Below are positions 24,923 to 33,477 of a DNA stretch of 64,000 nt, in pieces; positions within the stretch are counted from its first letter, which is position 1; every line of letters begins with the position of its first letter. The notes under the pieces were generated by a model. That model was not told where the DNA came from, did no database searches, and saw only the letters and a program-made list of their open reading frames with translations. The DNA comes from Thermoproteota archaeon. Its GTDB lineage: Archaea > Korarchaeota > Korarchaeia > Korarchaeales > Korarchaeaceae. The stretch is taken from the NCBI GenBank assembly GCA_027491395.1, contig JAOZFI010000006.1, positions 1 through 64,000 of the forward strand. The letters are read 5' to 3'. The position numbers and the translations under genes are program-made.

Positions 24923-25992
24923 GAGAGCACCCTCCCAAGCAATCTCAGGTAATCTAGGGCAACATGCCTCCACGTCCTAGATAGGGCCTTATCTCTACCT
25001 CTCTCACCCATCTCCTCCCTGAGATCGTCGTTCAGTAGGAGGAAGGCCACTCTATCTGCTATCTTCTCGGCATCCCTATCCTCGATGTAACCATTCACCC
25101 CGTCCTCCACGAGGTCCCTAGCCCCACCCACGTCAGTGGTGATCACAGGGGTGCCAGCAGCCATCGCCTCCCTTATCACCAATCCGTAGCCCTCATACCT
25201 AGCTGGATGGAGGAGGAGATCGGCCGCTCTGTAGTATTTGACCGTCTCCTCGAACTTCTTACGACCTAGAAGGATGATGCGGTCCCTCACACTCAGGCGG
25301 TCGGCGTTTCCCTCTATGATCCTCCTGAGGGGACCCTCCCCGATTAGGAGGAACTTCGCGTTTATCCCCCTCCTCGACAGGAGGGCCGCCACCTCTGGGA
25401 CCATGTCGAACCCCTTGGCCTCGATCAGGGCCCCGACCGATAAGACCAGCTTATCTCTGGGATCCAAGCCCAGCCCCTCTCTCACCTCCTCCTTGGTAGG
25501 GAGGGCTAGAAAGGGCTCTGGATCTATACCTCCAGGTATGATCTCGCTTACCTCTATGCCCGAATCCTCGAGGCGCCCGGCCAACCAACTACTCACTGAG
25601 ATCACCGCTTCAGCCCTAGAGGATGCAATTCTGGAGAGGCGGGGCGAGATCCTGAGATCGCTGCCGTGAAATGTGACGGTGTAGGGCACTCCGAGGAAGC
25701 TTGCAAGCCAGGCGGCGACGCCGGAAGTTATGGCGTACTGGGCTAGGGCCACATCCGGTCCCTCCCTGACTAGCGAGAATGCCGAATGGATCATGAACGC
25801 GAGCCCCCTGAGACCCCGAATCCCCACGTTAGGGGACCTCCTCACCTGCTCTCCCCACCTAGAGCTGGCGTAGTGGTAGGATACAACGACCACATCGTGC
25901 CCTAGGGACATGAGCTCTCCAGCTAGGTGTATGGTGTATATCTGCACGCCGCCAATGTCTGGATGGTAAGGCCCCACGAGCGCTATCCTCAT
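24919..25992 (-). CDS. glycosyltransferase family 4 (GT-B fold)
   Basis: This 357-residue glycosyltransferase transfers a sugar from a nucleotide donor to an unknown acceptor, probably in lipid glycosylation, S-layer glycan or polysaccharide synthesis. The N-terminal domain begins MRIALVGPYHPDIGGVQIYT, with the glycine-rich loop of GT4. The C-terminal nucleotide-binding domain has KLVLSVGALIEAKGFDMV and LLHPARYEGYGLVIREAMA, with the EGYGLVIREA (Ex7E) motif. Start 25992 is chosen by homology; 26028 would add 12 residues. It is the first gene of the operon with pth2 and truD and is divergent from fen. Confidence 0.92.
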   Translation of the reverse strand: MRIALVGPYHPDIGGVQIYTIHLAGELMSLGHDVVVVSYHYASSRWGEQVRRSPNVGIRGLRGLAFMIHSAFSLVREGPDVALAQYAITSGVAAWLASFLGVPYTVTFHGSDLRISPRLSRIASSRAEAVISVSSWLAGRLEDSGIEVSEIIPGGIDPEPFLALPTKEEVREGLGLDPRDKLVLSVGALIEAKGFDMVPEVAALLSRRGINAKFLLIGEGPLRRIIEGNADRLSVRDRIILLGRKKFEETVKYYRAADLLLHPARYEGYGLVIREAMAAGTPVITTDVGGARDLVEDGVNGYIEDRDAEKIADRVAFLLLNDDLREEMGERGRDKALSRTWRHVALDYLRLLGRVLS

Positions 25993-26068
25993 CTGGGGGA
26001 GTTGACGGTCCGACTTGATAAAGACCAAGGTTTAATTCGAGGGAGCGGCGGAATAACTGTGACCTCCC

Positions 26069-27097
26069 ATGGGGGTCAAGATAGGTGACCTCATAGCCAA
26101 GAAGGTGGAGCTCAGGCTGAAGGACCTGTCTGGGAAGAGGTTGGCCCTCGATGCGTTCAACGCGATGTACCAGTTCCTCGCCAAGATAAGGCAGCCCGAT
26201 GGCACGCCTTTAATGACCAGTAAGGGGGAGATAACCAGCATCCACTCTGGGGTCTTCTACAGGACCGCGAACCTGCTGAAGGAGGGGATAATTCCCGTCT
26301 ACGTTTTTGATGGAGAGCCACCGGAGTTCAAGGCCGAGACCGTTGAGGAGCGCATAAAGGTGAGGGAGGAAGCTGAGGAGAGGTGGAAGGAAGCACTCCA
26401 GAAGGGAGATCTGGAGGAGGCCAGGAAGTACGCCCAAGCAGCGTTGATGGTCACGGATGAGATGGTGGAGGACGCCAAGCAGATACTCCGACTGATGGGC
26501 GTCCCAGTCGTGCAGGCGCCAAGCGAAGGTGAAGCTCAAGCCGCCTACATGGCCGCCAAGGGGGATGTCTGGGCCGCCGCCTCCCAAGATTATGATTCCC
26601 TCCTGTTCGGCGCGCCAAAGCTCGTTAGAAATGTTACGATCACAGGTAAGAGGAAGCTCCCAGGGAAGAATATCTACGTTGATGTGCATCCCGAGTTAAT
26701 AGAGTTGAAAGGGGTTCTGGAAGCCCATGGGATCACCAGGGAGCAGCTGATACTCATAGGCATCCTAGTGGGGACCGACTACAACCCCGGGGGTGTCAGG
26801 GGAATAGGAGTAAAGAGGGCATTGGAGCTCGTGAAGAGATTCCCGAAGCCCGAGATCCTCTTCTCTAAGGTGAATTGGGAGTTCGATGTGGATCCCCGAA
26901 GCATATTCGAGTTCTTCCTGAATCCACCCACCACCGATAATTATGACACCAACCTGAGGAGGCCCGATAGGGAGGGATTGCTCAAGTTCATGGTTGAGGA
27001 GCACGAATTCTCGGAGGACAGGGTGAGAAAGGTGATAGATGAGATCGATGAGGCGTACAAGATGTTGGCCGGGGGAGGGCTGGAGGCTTGGTTCTAA
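26069..27097 (+). CDS. fen: flap endonuclease 1 (FEN-1)
   Basis: This 342-residue structure-specific nuclease removes 5' flaps in Okazaki fragment maturation and repair. The N-terminus [14 protein letters not shown] and the nuclease N-domain ([17 protein letters not shown]) are typical, as is the I-domain with [30 protein letters not shown] and [19 protein letters not shown] (helix-hairpin-helix). All metal-binding acidic residues appear present. The C-terminal GGLEAWF resembles a PCNA-interacting PIP box. Monocistronic, with a divergent glycosyltransferase gene upstream. Confidence 0.97.
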   Translation: MGVKIGDLIAKKVELRLKDLSGKRLALDAFNAMYQFLAKIRQPDGTPLMTSKGEITSIHSGVFYRTANLLKEGIIPVYVFDGEPPEFKAETVEERIKVREEAEERWKEALQKGDLEEARKYAQAALMVTDEMVEDAKQILRLMGVPVVQAPSEGEAQAAYMAAKGDVWAAASQDYDSLLFGAPKLVRNVTITGKRKLPGKNIYVDVHPELIELKGVLEAHGITREQLILIGILVGTDYNPGGVRGIGVKRALELVKRFPKPEILFSKVNWEFDVDPRSIFEFFLNPPTTDNYDTNLRRPDREGLLKFMVEEHEFSEDRVRKVIDEIDEAYKMLAGGGLEAWF

Positions 27098-27102
27098 GCC
27101 GC

Positions 27103-27351
27103 TCACTCCTCGTCCGGTGTCAGATATCTCCTCTCACCGGCTATTTCGATGAGCAACTCTCCCTTCTTACCGCTCGCTGACGTGACGACTTTGCCCATTA
27201 CCTCCAGCTTCAGCAGAGCCTCCTCAATCTGTGAGAGAGATACCCCTGGTATTTTAGAGGAGACCAGCTCGTACAGATCCCTGTCGTTTATGACCTTCTT
27301 GCTCCTGACCACATCGTAGACTACTGTGAGGAGAGGCAGGTTCCGGGACAT
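27103..27351 (-). CDS. small winged-helix-like archaeal protein
   Basis: This 82-residue protein of unknown function has a predicted helix-turn-helix or winged-helix layout: VVYDVVRSKKVINDRDLYEL, GVSLSQIEEALLKLEVMGKV and a wing-like SGKKGELLIEI. It directly follows the aEF-1beta gene (adjacent stop and start), and that gene in turn follows the Zn-ribbon gene, so all three are probably one operon. Such translation-linked small winged-helix proteins are common in TACK archaea but were not tied to a named family here. Confidence 0.6.
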   Translation of the reverse strand: MSRNLPLLTVVYDVVRSKKVINDRDLYELVSSKIPGVSLSQIEEALLKLEVMGKVVTSASGKKGELLIEIAGERRYLTPDEE

Positions 27352-27621
27352 TCAGCCCGCCCTACTCACCCTCTCAAGTTCAGCGCTGCTCACTCCTTCG
27401 ATGTCCTGTATGGCCTCCATTATCGTGTCGGTTATTCCGTCCTCCTCCGGGGCGGTGAGCACTACGCTGAGGGCCGTTATCCCGAAGCCAATGGGTTTCT
27501 CCTCGTAGCTCTCTAGGTTCCCTCCGATTGAGGAGAGGGCCTTCCTGAGGTCCTCAACGACCTTGGCCGGTTCCACGCTCCCATCGAGGAGCACCCTCAC
27601 TAGAGCCATTATCCTAGCCAT
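27352..27621 (-). CDS. translation elongation factor aEF-1 beta
   Basis: This 89-residue nucleotide exchange factor for aEF-1alpha has KPIGFGITALSVVLTAPEED, the conserved loop that inserts next to the GTPase nucleotide, followed by IQDIEGVSSAELERVSRAG at the C-terminus. The ferredoxin-like fold and short length are standard for archaea. GAGGTGG before ATG 27621 is a good ribosome-binding site; ATG 27609 is an alternative. It lies ten bases behind the Zn-ribbon gene, a pairing conserved in many archaea. Confidence 0.93.
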   Translation of the reverse strand: MARIMALVRVLLDGSVEPAKVVEDLRKALSSIGGNLESYEEKPIGFGITALSVVLTAPEEDGITDTIMEAIQDIEGVSSAELERVSRAG

Positions 27622-27631
27622 CTAGACCACC

Positions 27632-27838
27632 TCACGGACCTACAAACCCGCAGTTAGGACAAACATACTCGTTAGCCTGCTTCCTGCAGACCTTGCACCT
27701 TATTATGACAGCCTCTCCGCAGTTGGGGCAGCGGAAGGCCACGAATCCCTGCTCGTAGGTGACCTTCTTACCGCACGAGGTGCAGTAAACATCCTCGTCG
27801 GGAGGTACTAGGGTGAAGACTAGGCTCTCGCTGGACAC
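27632..27838 (-). CDS. zinc-ribbon RNA-binding protein (DUF1610-like)
   Basis: This 68-residue protein has four CxxC knuckles: YCTSCGKKV, FRCPNCGEA, RCKVCRKQ and YVCPNCGFVGP, which fold into two zinc sites. The pattern is that of a small archaeal zinc-finger protein regularly encoded beside aEF-1beta. The GTG at 27838 is favoured because a TATA-like CTTTAAATT at about 27875-27883 lies some 40 bases upstream; GTG 27868 would be too close to it. Possible role in translation or RNA binding by family association. Confidence 0.82.
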   Translation of the reverse strand: MSSESLVFTLVPPDEDVYCTSCGKKVTYEQGFVAFRCPNCGEAVIIRCKVCRKQANEYVCPNCGFVGP

Positions 27839-27886
27839 TTCATCACACCGGTAAGGGCCCCGCCTCACGGTAATTTAAAGATGTCC

Positions 27887-28870
27887 CTAATTGGTCTGCG
27901 ACCGGAACCTCTCAGTGAGGGTCACCAAGTAGGTCTTGCCGTACTTCTTCCTCTCCACAACCTTTCTATCGACCAGATCTTTCAATAGTCTGCTTATCTT
28001 TGGTTTAGAGAACCCGGTCAGCTCGGGGAGCTCCTCTTGCGACACTTCGCCCCTCTCCATGACGACCTCTATGAGCTTCCTTTCATCCACGGTGAAGAAG
28101 TCCATTACGTCGGAGGGACCCGGCTTGGGCCTCAGCCTGTAGATCAAGATCGCCATTGCCAGGCCGGCAAGCAAACCAGTGAGGAGGGGGAGGGGGCTGA
28201 GGATCTCCCTCATTATGAACGAGGGTGACCATCCGCCTGAGAAGGGCTTGGTACCTCCTATCTCCCCGATGACCTCCACCTTATACCCTTGGGATGTGAA
28301 CTTAGCTGCCTCCTCCCTATCCAAGCTATTGCTTATCACCACCAAGCTCCTCACATCCTTGAGGTGCTCCCTCAGGGCCGCTTCAAATCCCTCGGGAGGC
28401 CTGCCGTTCATCGTGTAGATTATCGGGGCGTTCCTCTCCACGGCAACGGAGAGCGCTACCATATAGTAGGAGGAATTGAGCCCGTCAGCCAGCACCACCG
28501 AATCGCAGTCGTTCCAGTAGTACATGGCTAGGAGGAGGGATGTGTCGAGCCTAGTTGCCCCTCCTATCCTGCTGACGGTCGCCCCCATCCCTCGTAGCTT
28601 CTCCTCGAACTCAATGGGGACGGCGTTAGGGGCACCTATTATGAGGATGCTCATTCCCTTACGGAACCTCATGAACCCGGAGAGGAGTTTGAGCACCTCT
28701 CCCTCGTTGTCCGCCGTTAGATGCATGACCCAAGATCCGTGGGTTATGCCATAGGCCATGGCCACCGCCCAGTCGGTGTATATGTCCCCCCTAACGATCA
28801 CTGCATCGAAGCGGATTGGTTGCCCCGAGATGGGTAGCAGAGGTATGATCAGGATGATCAGCAGGAGTAT
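27887..28870 (-). CDS. membrane-bound regulator: CWB2-like extracellular domain, one TM helix, winged-helix
   Basis: Domains in order are a hydrophobic signal or anchor (ILLLIILIIPLLPISG) and an extracellular region with cell-wall-binding-repeat-2-like motifs (ILIIGAPNAVPIEFEEKL, VSRIGGATRLDTSLLLA). A transmembrane helix follows (PLPLLTGLLAGLAMAILIYR), then a cytoplasmic MarR/ArsR-like winged helix (VSQEELPELTGFSKPKISRL, LVDRKVVERKKYGK). This suggests a one-component sensor that reads the cell surface and binds DNA. The start is unclear. The open frame runs back through the tRNA gene to ATG 28954, and no ATG, GTG or TTG lies between the tRNA and the signal segment. The coordinate given uses ATA at 28870, overlapping the tRNA CCA end. 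Confidence 0.65.
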   Translation of the reverse strand: MLLLIILIIPLLPISGQPIRFDAVIVRGDIYTDWAVAMAYGITHGSWVMHLTADNEGEVLKLLSGFMRFRKGMSILIIGAPNAVPIEFEEKLRGMGATVSRIGGATRLDTSLLLAMYYWNDCDSVVLADGLNSSYYMVALSVAVERNAPIIYTMNGRPPEGFEAALREHLKDVRSLVVISNSLDREEAAKFTSQGYKVEVIGEIGGTKPFSGGWSPSFIMREILSPLPLLTGLLAGLAMAILIYRLRPKPGPSDVMDFFTVDERKLIEVVMERGEVSQEELPELTGFSKPKISRLLKDLVDRKVVERKKYGKTYLVTLTERFRSQTN

Positions 28871-28872
28871 GG

Positions 28873-28948
28873 CGGGCCCGCCGGGACTCGAACCCGGGAC
28901 CTCCGGCTCAGCAGGCCGGCGCTCTAATCCTTGCTGAGCTACGGGCCC
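28873..28948 (-). tRNA. tRNA with GCT anticodon but short variable loop (Ser-GCT anticodon, class I body)
   Basis: The cloverleaf is complete: acceptor GGGCCCG/CGGGCCC, D-stem GCTC/GAGC, anticodon arm CCGGC CTGCTGA GCCGG, a five-base variable loop AGGTC, T-arm CCGGG TTCGAGT CCCGG, discriminator G, and encoded CCA at 28870-28872. The anticodon GCT reads AGC/AGU serine codons, and G73 fits serine. But archaeal serine tRNAs carry a long variable arm (class II), which is missing here. The acceptor stem is identical to tRNA-Lys at 31701. Real identity is uncertain. Confidence 0.85.
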
Positions 28949-29004
28949 GCTCATTTGAAACCCTCCGAGTGAGAGGAGCTTGTGGATTGAAAAAGGTTAG
29001 TGGA

Positions 29005-29169
29005 TCACTTCCTCACGAGCTTGGTCTTCTTCAGCCGGAGGTTCTTGCTCCTGCACCTCCTGCATCTAGTAGCGCTTAGGGGATTTCTAGCGCCGCATTT
29101 CCTGCATATCTTGTATCCCAGCAAGGCTTTCATAGCCACACTCCTTTTGAATGGGTCTTCTATCGGCAT
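29005..29169 (-). CDS. rpl40e: 50S ribosomal protein eL40
   Basis: This 54-residue basic protein has a single zinc finger: YKICRKCGARNPLSATRC followed by RRCRSKNLRLKKTK. Spacing CxxC...CxxC and the Lys/Arg-rich tail define archaeal eL40, the homologue of the ubiquitin-fused eukaryotic L40 but here free-standing. It starts at ATG 29169 (MPIEDPFKRSVAMK) and ends at TGA 29005. The tRNA at 28873-28948 lies 57 bases downstream on the same strand, so the two may be co-transcribed. Confidence 0.93.
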   Translation of the reverse strand: MPIEDPFKRSVAMKALLGYKICRKCGARNPLSATRCRRCRSKNLRLKKTKLVRK

Positions 29170-29238
29170 TTCGATCTCCCAGCTAGGGGCATCGCACGGC
29201 TTGATAAAACTTTATGCCTGTGGATCGTGGGATAGATC

Positions 29239-29556
29239 ATGGGCTCTGGATTGAGGGAGAGGGTGCTCAGGGAGCTTAGTGGACCGGAGGTGCTCCATCT
29301 CAGGGAGCTCCTGAGGAGGCTGGATGTCTCCATCTCCGAACTTAAGCCTGTACTGGAGGAGATGGTGAGAGAAGGGCTGGTCGAGAAGTTCTCTCATGGA
29401 GGATACACGTTCTACAGGATAACCAGTGAGGGTAAGGGATTCCTGCTTCAGATGGAGGCCGAGTCCCTACTCCCAAGTGAGGGAGTGGGGGTGGAAGCCG
29501 ATGAGGGTTCAGAAAGAAGCATCGGAGAAGGTGAGAGTGAGGATACGGAGGGTTGA
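29239..29556 (+). CDS. winged-helix protein with acidic tail
   Basis: This 105-residue protein has an N-terminal winged helix of about 70 residues: VLHLRELLRRLDVSISELKP (helix-turn-helix), VLEEMVREGLVEKFSHGG and FYRITSEGKGFL (wing). A Glu/Ser/Gly-rich acidic tail follows. It is probably a transcription regulator with unknown target. A TATA-like AACTTTATGCC at about 29206-29216 places the transcription start at the ATG, so the mRNA is leaderless. It is divergent from eL40. Confidence 0.65.
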   Translation: MGSGLRERVLRELSGPEVLHLRELLRRLDVSISELKPVLEEMVREGLVEKFSHGGYTFYRITSEGKGFLLQMEAESLLPSEGVGVEADEGSERSIGEGESEDTEG

Positions 29557-29579
29557 GGTCAGGTAAAAGATTCGGTGAT

Positions 29580-30470
29580 TTAGACCAACCCCCTTTCCTT
29601 CATCACCTTCTCCAGTAGGGGAGCTATTTCGAATGGGGTCTTAGCCACCGGCACCCCGGCCTCCCTGAATGCCGCCTCCTTGCTCTCAACAGTGCCCTGT
29701 CCTCCGGTTATTATGGCTCCCGCGTGTCCCATTCTCTTGCCGGGAGGTGCGGTCCTTCCAGCCACGTACGCCACCACCGGCTTGGGATAGTTCGTCTCTT
29801 TTATGTAACGAGCGGCCCTCTCCTCAGCATCTCCTCCGATCTCCCCTACCAAGACGACTGCCTTGGTTTCTGGATCCTCCTTGAACATCTCCAGCACCTC
29901 TATGAAGTTAAGTCCAGTTATCGGATCCCCGCCTATGCCTATGGTCGTGCTTGATCCGTAGCCGTCCTCCTTGAGTGAGATGGAGATCTCATAGGTCAGG
30001 GTTCCACTCCTCGAGACTATCCCGACCGGTCCGGGAGCGAAGGCGTCGGCGGGCATTATCCCTATCTTCACCCTGCCAGGCGCGATTATACCGGGACAGT
30101 TGGGTCCTATTATTGTGGTTCCCTTGCTTTTCGCGTAACTCACGAACTTGGCCGTGTCGTGGACGGGTATACCCTCGGTTATCACCACCACTAAGGGTAT
30201 TCCGTTATCGACAGCCTCGATGACCGCATCCAAGGCGAAGGGGGCTGGCACGAATATTATGGAGGCGTCTATAGGTCCCACCTCCTTAATCGCTTCCTCC
30301 ACCGTGTCGAAGACCGGAACACCGTGGACCTCCGTTCCCGCCTTTCCTGGAGTAACCCCAGCGACCACGTTCGTTCCATAATCAAGCATGAGCTTCGTGT
30401 GGATGGTTCCCTGCCTTCCAGTAATGCCCTGAACTAGCACCTTCATGCCCTCGCGTACCAGTATCGCCAT
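29580..30470 (-). CDS. sucD: succinate-CoA ligase (ADP-forming) alpha subunit
   Basis: This 296-residue alpha subunit binds CoA and carries the phosphohistidine of succinyl-CoA synthetase. The N-terminal CoA-binding domain has [20 protein letters not shown], the catalytic His lies in [14 protein letters not shown], and the nucleotide-side motif [12 protein letters not shown] is intact. It makes or uses GTP/ATP in the TCA cycle or in fermentative acyl-CoA conversion with the beta subunit. Unusually, sucD is divergent from sucC (30531-31661), with 60 bases between, instead of following it in an operon. Confidence 0.95.
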   Translation of the reverse strand: MAILVREGMKVLVQGITGRQGTIHTKLMLDYGTNVVAGVTPGKAGTEVHGVPVFDTVEEAIKEVGPIDASIIFVPAPFALDAVIEAVDNGIPLVVVITEGIPVHDTAKFVSYAKSKGTTIIGPNCPGIIAPGRVKIGIMPADAFAPGPVGIVSRSGTLTYEISISLKEDGYGSSTTIGIGGDPITGLNFIEVLEMFKEDPETKAVVLVGEIGGDAEERAARYIKETNYPKPVVAYVAGRTAPPGKRMGHAGAIITGGQGTVESKEAAFREAGVPVAKTPFEIAPLLEKVMKERGLV

Positions 30471-30530
30471 CCGATCACCGGGTCCAATCGGCGGTGTAAT
30501 GATTAAAATTATCGATAGAAGGATTGCCCT
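30471..30530. promoter_or_regulatory. shared divergent promoter of sucD and sucC
   Basis: The central A+T stretch GATTAAAATTATCG near 30500-30513 can act as TATA box in both directions. On the plus strand it fits a leaderless start at ATG 30531. On the minus strand it is about 40 bases from ATG 30470, which also has a GGTGAT ribosome-binding motif. Confidence 0.5.
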
Positions 30531-31661
30531 ATGAGGTTGCTCGAGTACGAGTCAAAGGAGGCACTCGCTTCAAAAGGAGTGCCAATCCCCCAAGGTGAAG
30601 TCGCCAGAACTCCAGAGGAGGCTGCCACTATAACTGAGAAGCTAGGTGGGAGGGCTGTTTTGAAGATTCAGATCCCCCACGGGCAGAGGGGGAAGGCCGG
30701 AGGGATAAAGGTAGTCAGCTCACCGGAGGAGGCTAGGCAGGTAGCCAGCGAGCTGCTCTCCAAGACGTTTTACGGTTACAAGCCTGAGTCCTTGCTGGTG
30801 GAGGAGCCCATAAAGGTCAAGACTGAGATATACGTAGGCGCGATCGCCGACAGAAATGCGAGAAGCATGACCTTCATCTCCACTCCCTATGGGGGGATGG
30901 AGGTCGAGGAGATCGCTGCGGAACATCCCGAGTCAATAGAAAAGAGGTCCGTCCATCCCCTGCTCGGGATGGTTCCCTACATTGCCAGGGCTTTGGCCAA
31001 GAACGCCTCCATGAACGTGCCTGACAAGCTGAGGGAGATACAGAAAGTTGTCATGGCTTTATGGGAGGTCGCTAGGGACTACGATGCCATGATGCTCGAG
31101 ATAAACCCTCTAGCGGTCACGGAGGACGGCAGGCTATTGGCCCTAGATGCTAGGATAGAGGTGGATGACAACGCCCTGTTCAGGCACAAGGAGTTCGAGA
31201 AGCGATACTATGCGGTGGGCAATCCGAGGGAAGCGGAGGCAAAGAGAAAGGGAATAGCTTATGTGGAGCTCGAGGGTAACGTGGGCACGATGGCCAACGG
31301 AGCAGGTCTGGCGATGGCCACCATGGACCTAGTCTACACCTTCGGAGGGAAGCCTGCCAACTTCTGTGATGTAGGAGGGGGCGCCTCAGCTGACAGGGTC
31401 GCCGAGGCTCTGGAGCTTGTGGTGAGCAATCCCAAAGTGAAGGTGGTCCTGATAAACACGCTATGCGGAATAACCAGTTGCGTGGATGTGGCTGAGGGCG
31501 TGAGGAAGGTGCACGAGAAGGGCCTCCTCAAAGTGCCCGTGGTGGTCAGGATGTCCGGTAACAGGGCTGAGGAGGGCAAAAGCATCCTGTCGGAGCTCGG
31601 AATAAAGGCGACGGAGAAGGCCGTGGAGGCAGTGAAGCACGCCATCGAGCTGGCCAAGTGA
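30531..31661 (+). CDS. sucC: succinate-CoA ligase (ADP-forming) beta subunit
   Basis: This 376-residue beta subunit starts [20 protein letters not shown], an ATP-grasp N-terminus. The lysine region [16 protein letters not shown] binds nucleotide, [20 protein letters not shown] carries the metal-binding acidic residues, and [15 protein letters not shown] belongs to the C-terminal CoA ligase domain. Length is normal. It forms a complex with SucD encoded on the other strand, so coordinated expression must come through the shared 60-base promoter region. Confidence 0.95.
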   Translation: MRLLEYESKEALASKGVPIPQGEVARTPEEAATITEKLGGRAVLKIQIPHGQRGKAGGIKVVSSPEEARQVASELLSKTFYGYKPESLLVEEPIKVKTEIYVGAIADRNARSMTFISTPYGGMEVEEIAAEHPESIEKRSVHPLLGMVPYIARALAKNASMNVPDKLREIQKVVMALWEVARDYDAMMLEINPLAVTEDGRLLALDARIEVDDNALFRHKEFEKRYYAVGNPREAEAKRKGIAYVELEGNVGTMANGAGLAMATMDLVYTFGGKPANFCDVGGGASADRVAEALELVVSNPKVKVVLINTLCGITSCVDVAEGVRKVHEKGLLKVPVVVRMSGNRAEEGKSILSELGIKATEKAVEAVKHAIELAK

Positions 31662-31700
31662 GGGAACTTTTTTATATCCCTCTAATCCCTGTAGGTGATG

Positions 31701-31774
31701 GGGCCCGTAGCTCAGAATGGTAGAGCGCCCGGCTCTTAACCGGGAGGTCGGGGGTTCGAAGCCCCCCGGGCCCG
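31701..31774 (+). tRNA. tRNA-Lys (CTT)
   Basis: Acceptor GGGCCCG/CGGGCCC, D-arm GCTC AGAATGGTA GAGC, anticodon arm CCCGG CTCTTAA CCGGG with CTT, variable loop of five bases, T-arm GGGGG TTCGAAG CCCCC, discriminator G, encoded CCA at 31775-31777. A TATA-like TTTTTTATATCC at about 31667-31678 lies upstream. Confidence 0.95.
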
Positions 31775-31959
31775 CCATCTGTTTCCTTCTGTATTCTGTA
31801 GTCTGTAGCCTCTTACGATCATCGATCTTGATTGCCTAGAAATCGATACTCCCCGTGAGTTCACACTTTGATGACACCCTAGCTCACACCTCAACGATCT
31901 GGGGTGTTTGAAGAAATGGGTAAAACATTGGTTTTGGAGTTATAATGAGTGAAATGTGG

Positions 31960-32032
31960 TAGCCCCGCCCGGATTCGAACCGGGGTCTCCGGGTCCAGAG
32001 CCCGGCGTGCTTGGCCGCTACACCACGGGGCT
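31960..32032 (-). tRNA. tRNA-Gln (CTG)
   Basis: On the minus strand: acceptor AGCCCCG/CGGGGCT, anticodon arm CCGGG CTCTGGA CCCGG with CTG, T-arm with TTCGAAT, discriminator A and an encoded CCA at 31957-31959. The gene faces the tRNA-Lys gene across about 180 bases of non-coding DNA. Confidence 0.94.
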
Positions 32033-32343
32033 CCGGAGTGATCATCGTCGTGATAAGTTCATAAGCTTTGCGGTGGGGTCCCCGCGGTCCCTAGAAAGAC
32101 TGACTACCTCACCGCTTTACTGACGATTTATTTTATGTGTATTTGGCATGGATATGTAACTTCTTTGAGCATTTAGGATGGAGGTATCCAGCTGATGGAG
32201 CATCTAATGACAGGACCCCATCATCTGATCAAGAGGCATGGCCGGGGGGACGGCGATCAGGGGCTCTCCTTTAATGTTAGCGTTCCTGATAAGGTTCTAG
32301 GGGATCAGTTGAGCGATCGGCTCTATTTCGTGGATCTAGCAGG
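32033..32343 (-). other. 311-base spacer between tRNA-Gln and GGGP synthase genes
   Basis: No gene was recognised. It should contain the tRNA-Gln promoter (TATA-like AACTTATCA near 32050-32060 on the minus strand). Confidence 0.4.
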
Positions 32344-33087
32344 TTAGGCTCTAGAGGTCCTCTCCTTGAGGGATCTCACCTTCTCCTCTACGTTGCCGCC
32401 CTCCTCTATGTGAGTTCCCACCACCACTATGTCGGCGCCCGCCCTGACCCTCTCCTCCACCTGGTCGGGGGACCTCAATCCCCCTCCCACTATCATCCCG
32501 AGTCCCGTCTTCGCTCGAACTGCGGCCACCATCTCGACTGGAACTGGCTCCTCAGCACCGCTACCCGCCTCGAGATACACCCACCTCATGCCCAACAACT
32601 CAGCCGCCATGGCATAGGCCAGCGCTATCTCCGGCTTCTTCCTAGGAATGGGATTTACCCACCCGACCCATCCCGCGGCGCTAGTGTGTCCGGGTTCGAC
32701 TACGAGGTATGCGGTGGGCATGACCTCTATTCCCAGCCTCCTAACGACCGGCGCCGCTAAAGCTTGGGCTTGGATTATCCAGTAGGGGTTGGACGAGTTT
32801 AGGAGGGACATGAAGAGTATCGCGTCAGCGTAGGGAGAGACCCCGTCCACGTTACCGGGGAAGAGTATTACAGGGAGATCGGATCCCTCCTTGGCTCCCA
32901 GTATGGTATCGTTGAGCCCGAAAGCCGCGCCAACCGAGCCACAAACGAATATGAGGTCGGCCCCACCTCTCTCAGCTTGGGAGGTTATTTGACGCGCCTG
33001 ATCCCTCGTGAGGTTTGCGGGATCCAGTAGCACGGCGAGAAGGGCCTCCTTCCTCGATCTCTCCCTTATCCTCTCCTCTATGGACAT
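32344..33087 (-). CDS. geranylgeranylglyceryl phosphate synthase
   Basis: This 247-residue TIM-barrel enzyme forms the first ether bond of archaeal membrane lipids from sn-glycerol-1-phosphate and geranylgeranyl diphosphate. Clear motifs are AVLLDPANLTRDQA, LPVILFPGNVDGVSPYADAI, YLEAGSGAEEPVP and MIVGGGLRSPDQV (phosphate binding). The start at 33087 (MSIEERIRER) is preferred over 33111. It lies 38 bases behind the small zinc-protein gene on the same strand, so probably in one operon. Confidence 0.95.
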   Translation of the reverse strand: MSIEERIRERSRKEALLAVLLDPANLTRDQARQITSQAERGGADLIFVCGSVGAAFGLNDTILGAKEGSDLPVILFPGNVDGVSPYADAILFMSLLNSSNPYWIIQAQALAAPVVRRLGIEVMPTAYLVVEPGHTSAAGWVGWVNPIPRKKPEIALAYAMAAELLGMRWVYLEAGSGAEEPVPVEMVAAVRAKTGLGMIVGGGLRSPDQVEERVRAGADIVVVGTHIEEGGNVEEKVRSLKERTSRA

Positions 33088-33125
33088 CTCTCTTTGGGAG
33101 AGAGGAGACAATATAAGGAGGGGTG

Positions 33126-33476
33126 TTAGTCATCTGCTCCAAGTTCGGCCAACCTAGCCAGCCTGGTGGACAGATCTTTGAGCCTCTTCTTACTATCCTT
33201 ATCCAGCTCCATGTGCTCCAGCTCGGAGACTATGCTATTCAAGTAGTCCAACAATCTATGGCGACTCTCCCCAATCAGACCACGTAGCGGAAAGCCCTGT
33301 AGGGGAGTCACCCTGGAGTAGAGCTTCGGACCCAAGTAGCACCTCTTTTTCCTCCACTTGCTACCCTCCTTGTATATGTGAACCGCGTAGAAGTACACCT
33401 GCTTGGATCCCTTGACTGTCCTCCTCTCGATGTAGCTGTAGGGCTGACCGCAGCGTGGACATATCTTCTCGCTCAT
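33126..33476 (-). CDS. small zinc-knuckle archaeal protein of unknown function
   Basis: In this 116-residue protein the first half has one CPRCGQPY knuckle and the conserved-looking YIERRTVKGSKQVYFYAVH and KKRCYLGP, in which a second Cys could complete a metal site. The second half is a long charged helix. Short proteins with this CPRCG, YIERR and CYLGP order recur in archaea without known function. The start at 33476 fits a TATA-like TTATATTTTT near 33495-33505 (leaderless). It precedes GGGP synthase and is divergent from DUF99. Confidence 0.65.
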   Translation of the reverse strand: MSEKICPRCGQPYSYIERRTVKGSKQVYFYAVHIYKEGSKWRKKRCYLGPKLYSRVTPLQGFPLRGLIGESRHRLLDYLNSIVSELEHMELDKDSKKRLKDLSTRLARLAELGADD

Positions 33477-33477
33477 T

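Noticed and set aside
28870-28954. N-terminal 28 residues of the CWB2-wHTH protein
   Set aside because: They are the translation of the tRNA gene, not protein sequence; the protein begins after it.
32160-32230. Possible C/D box small RNA (TGATGG ... CTGA)
   Set aside because: Box C deviates from RTGATGA and no paired C'/D' was found.
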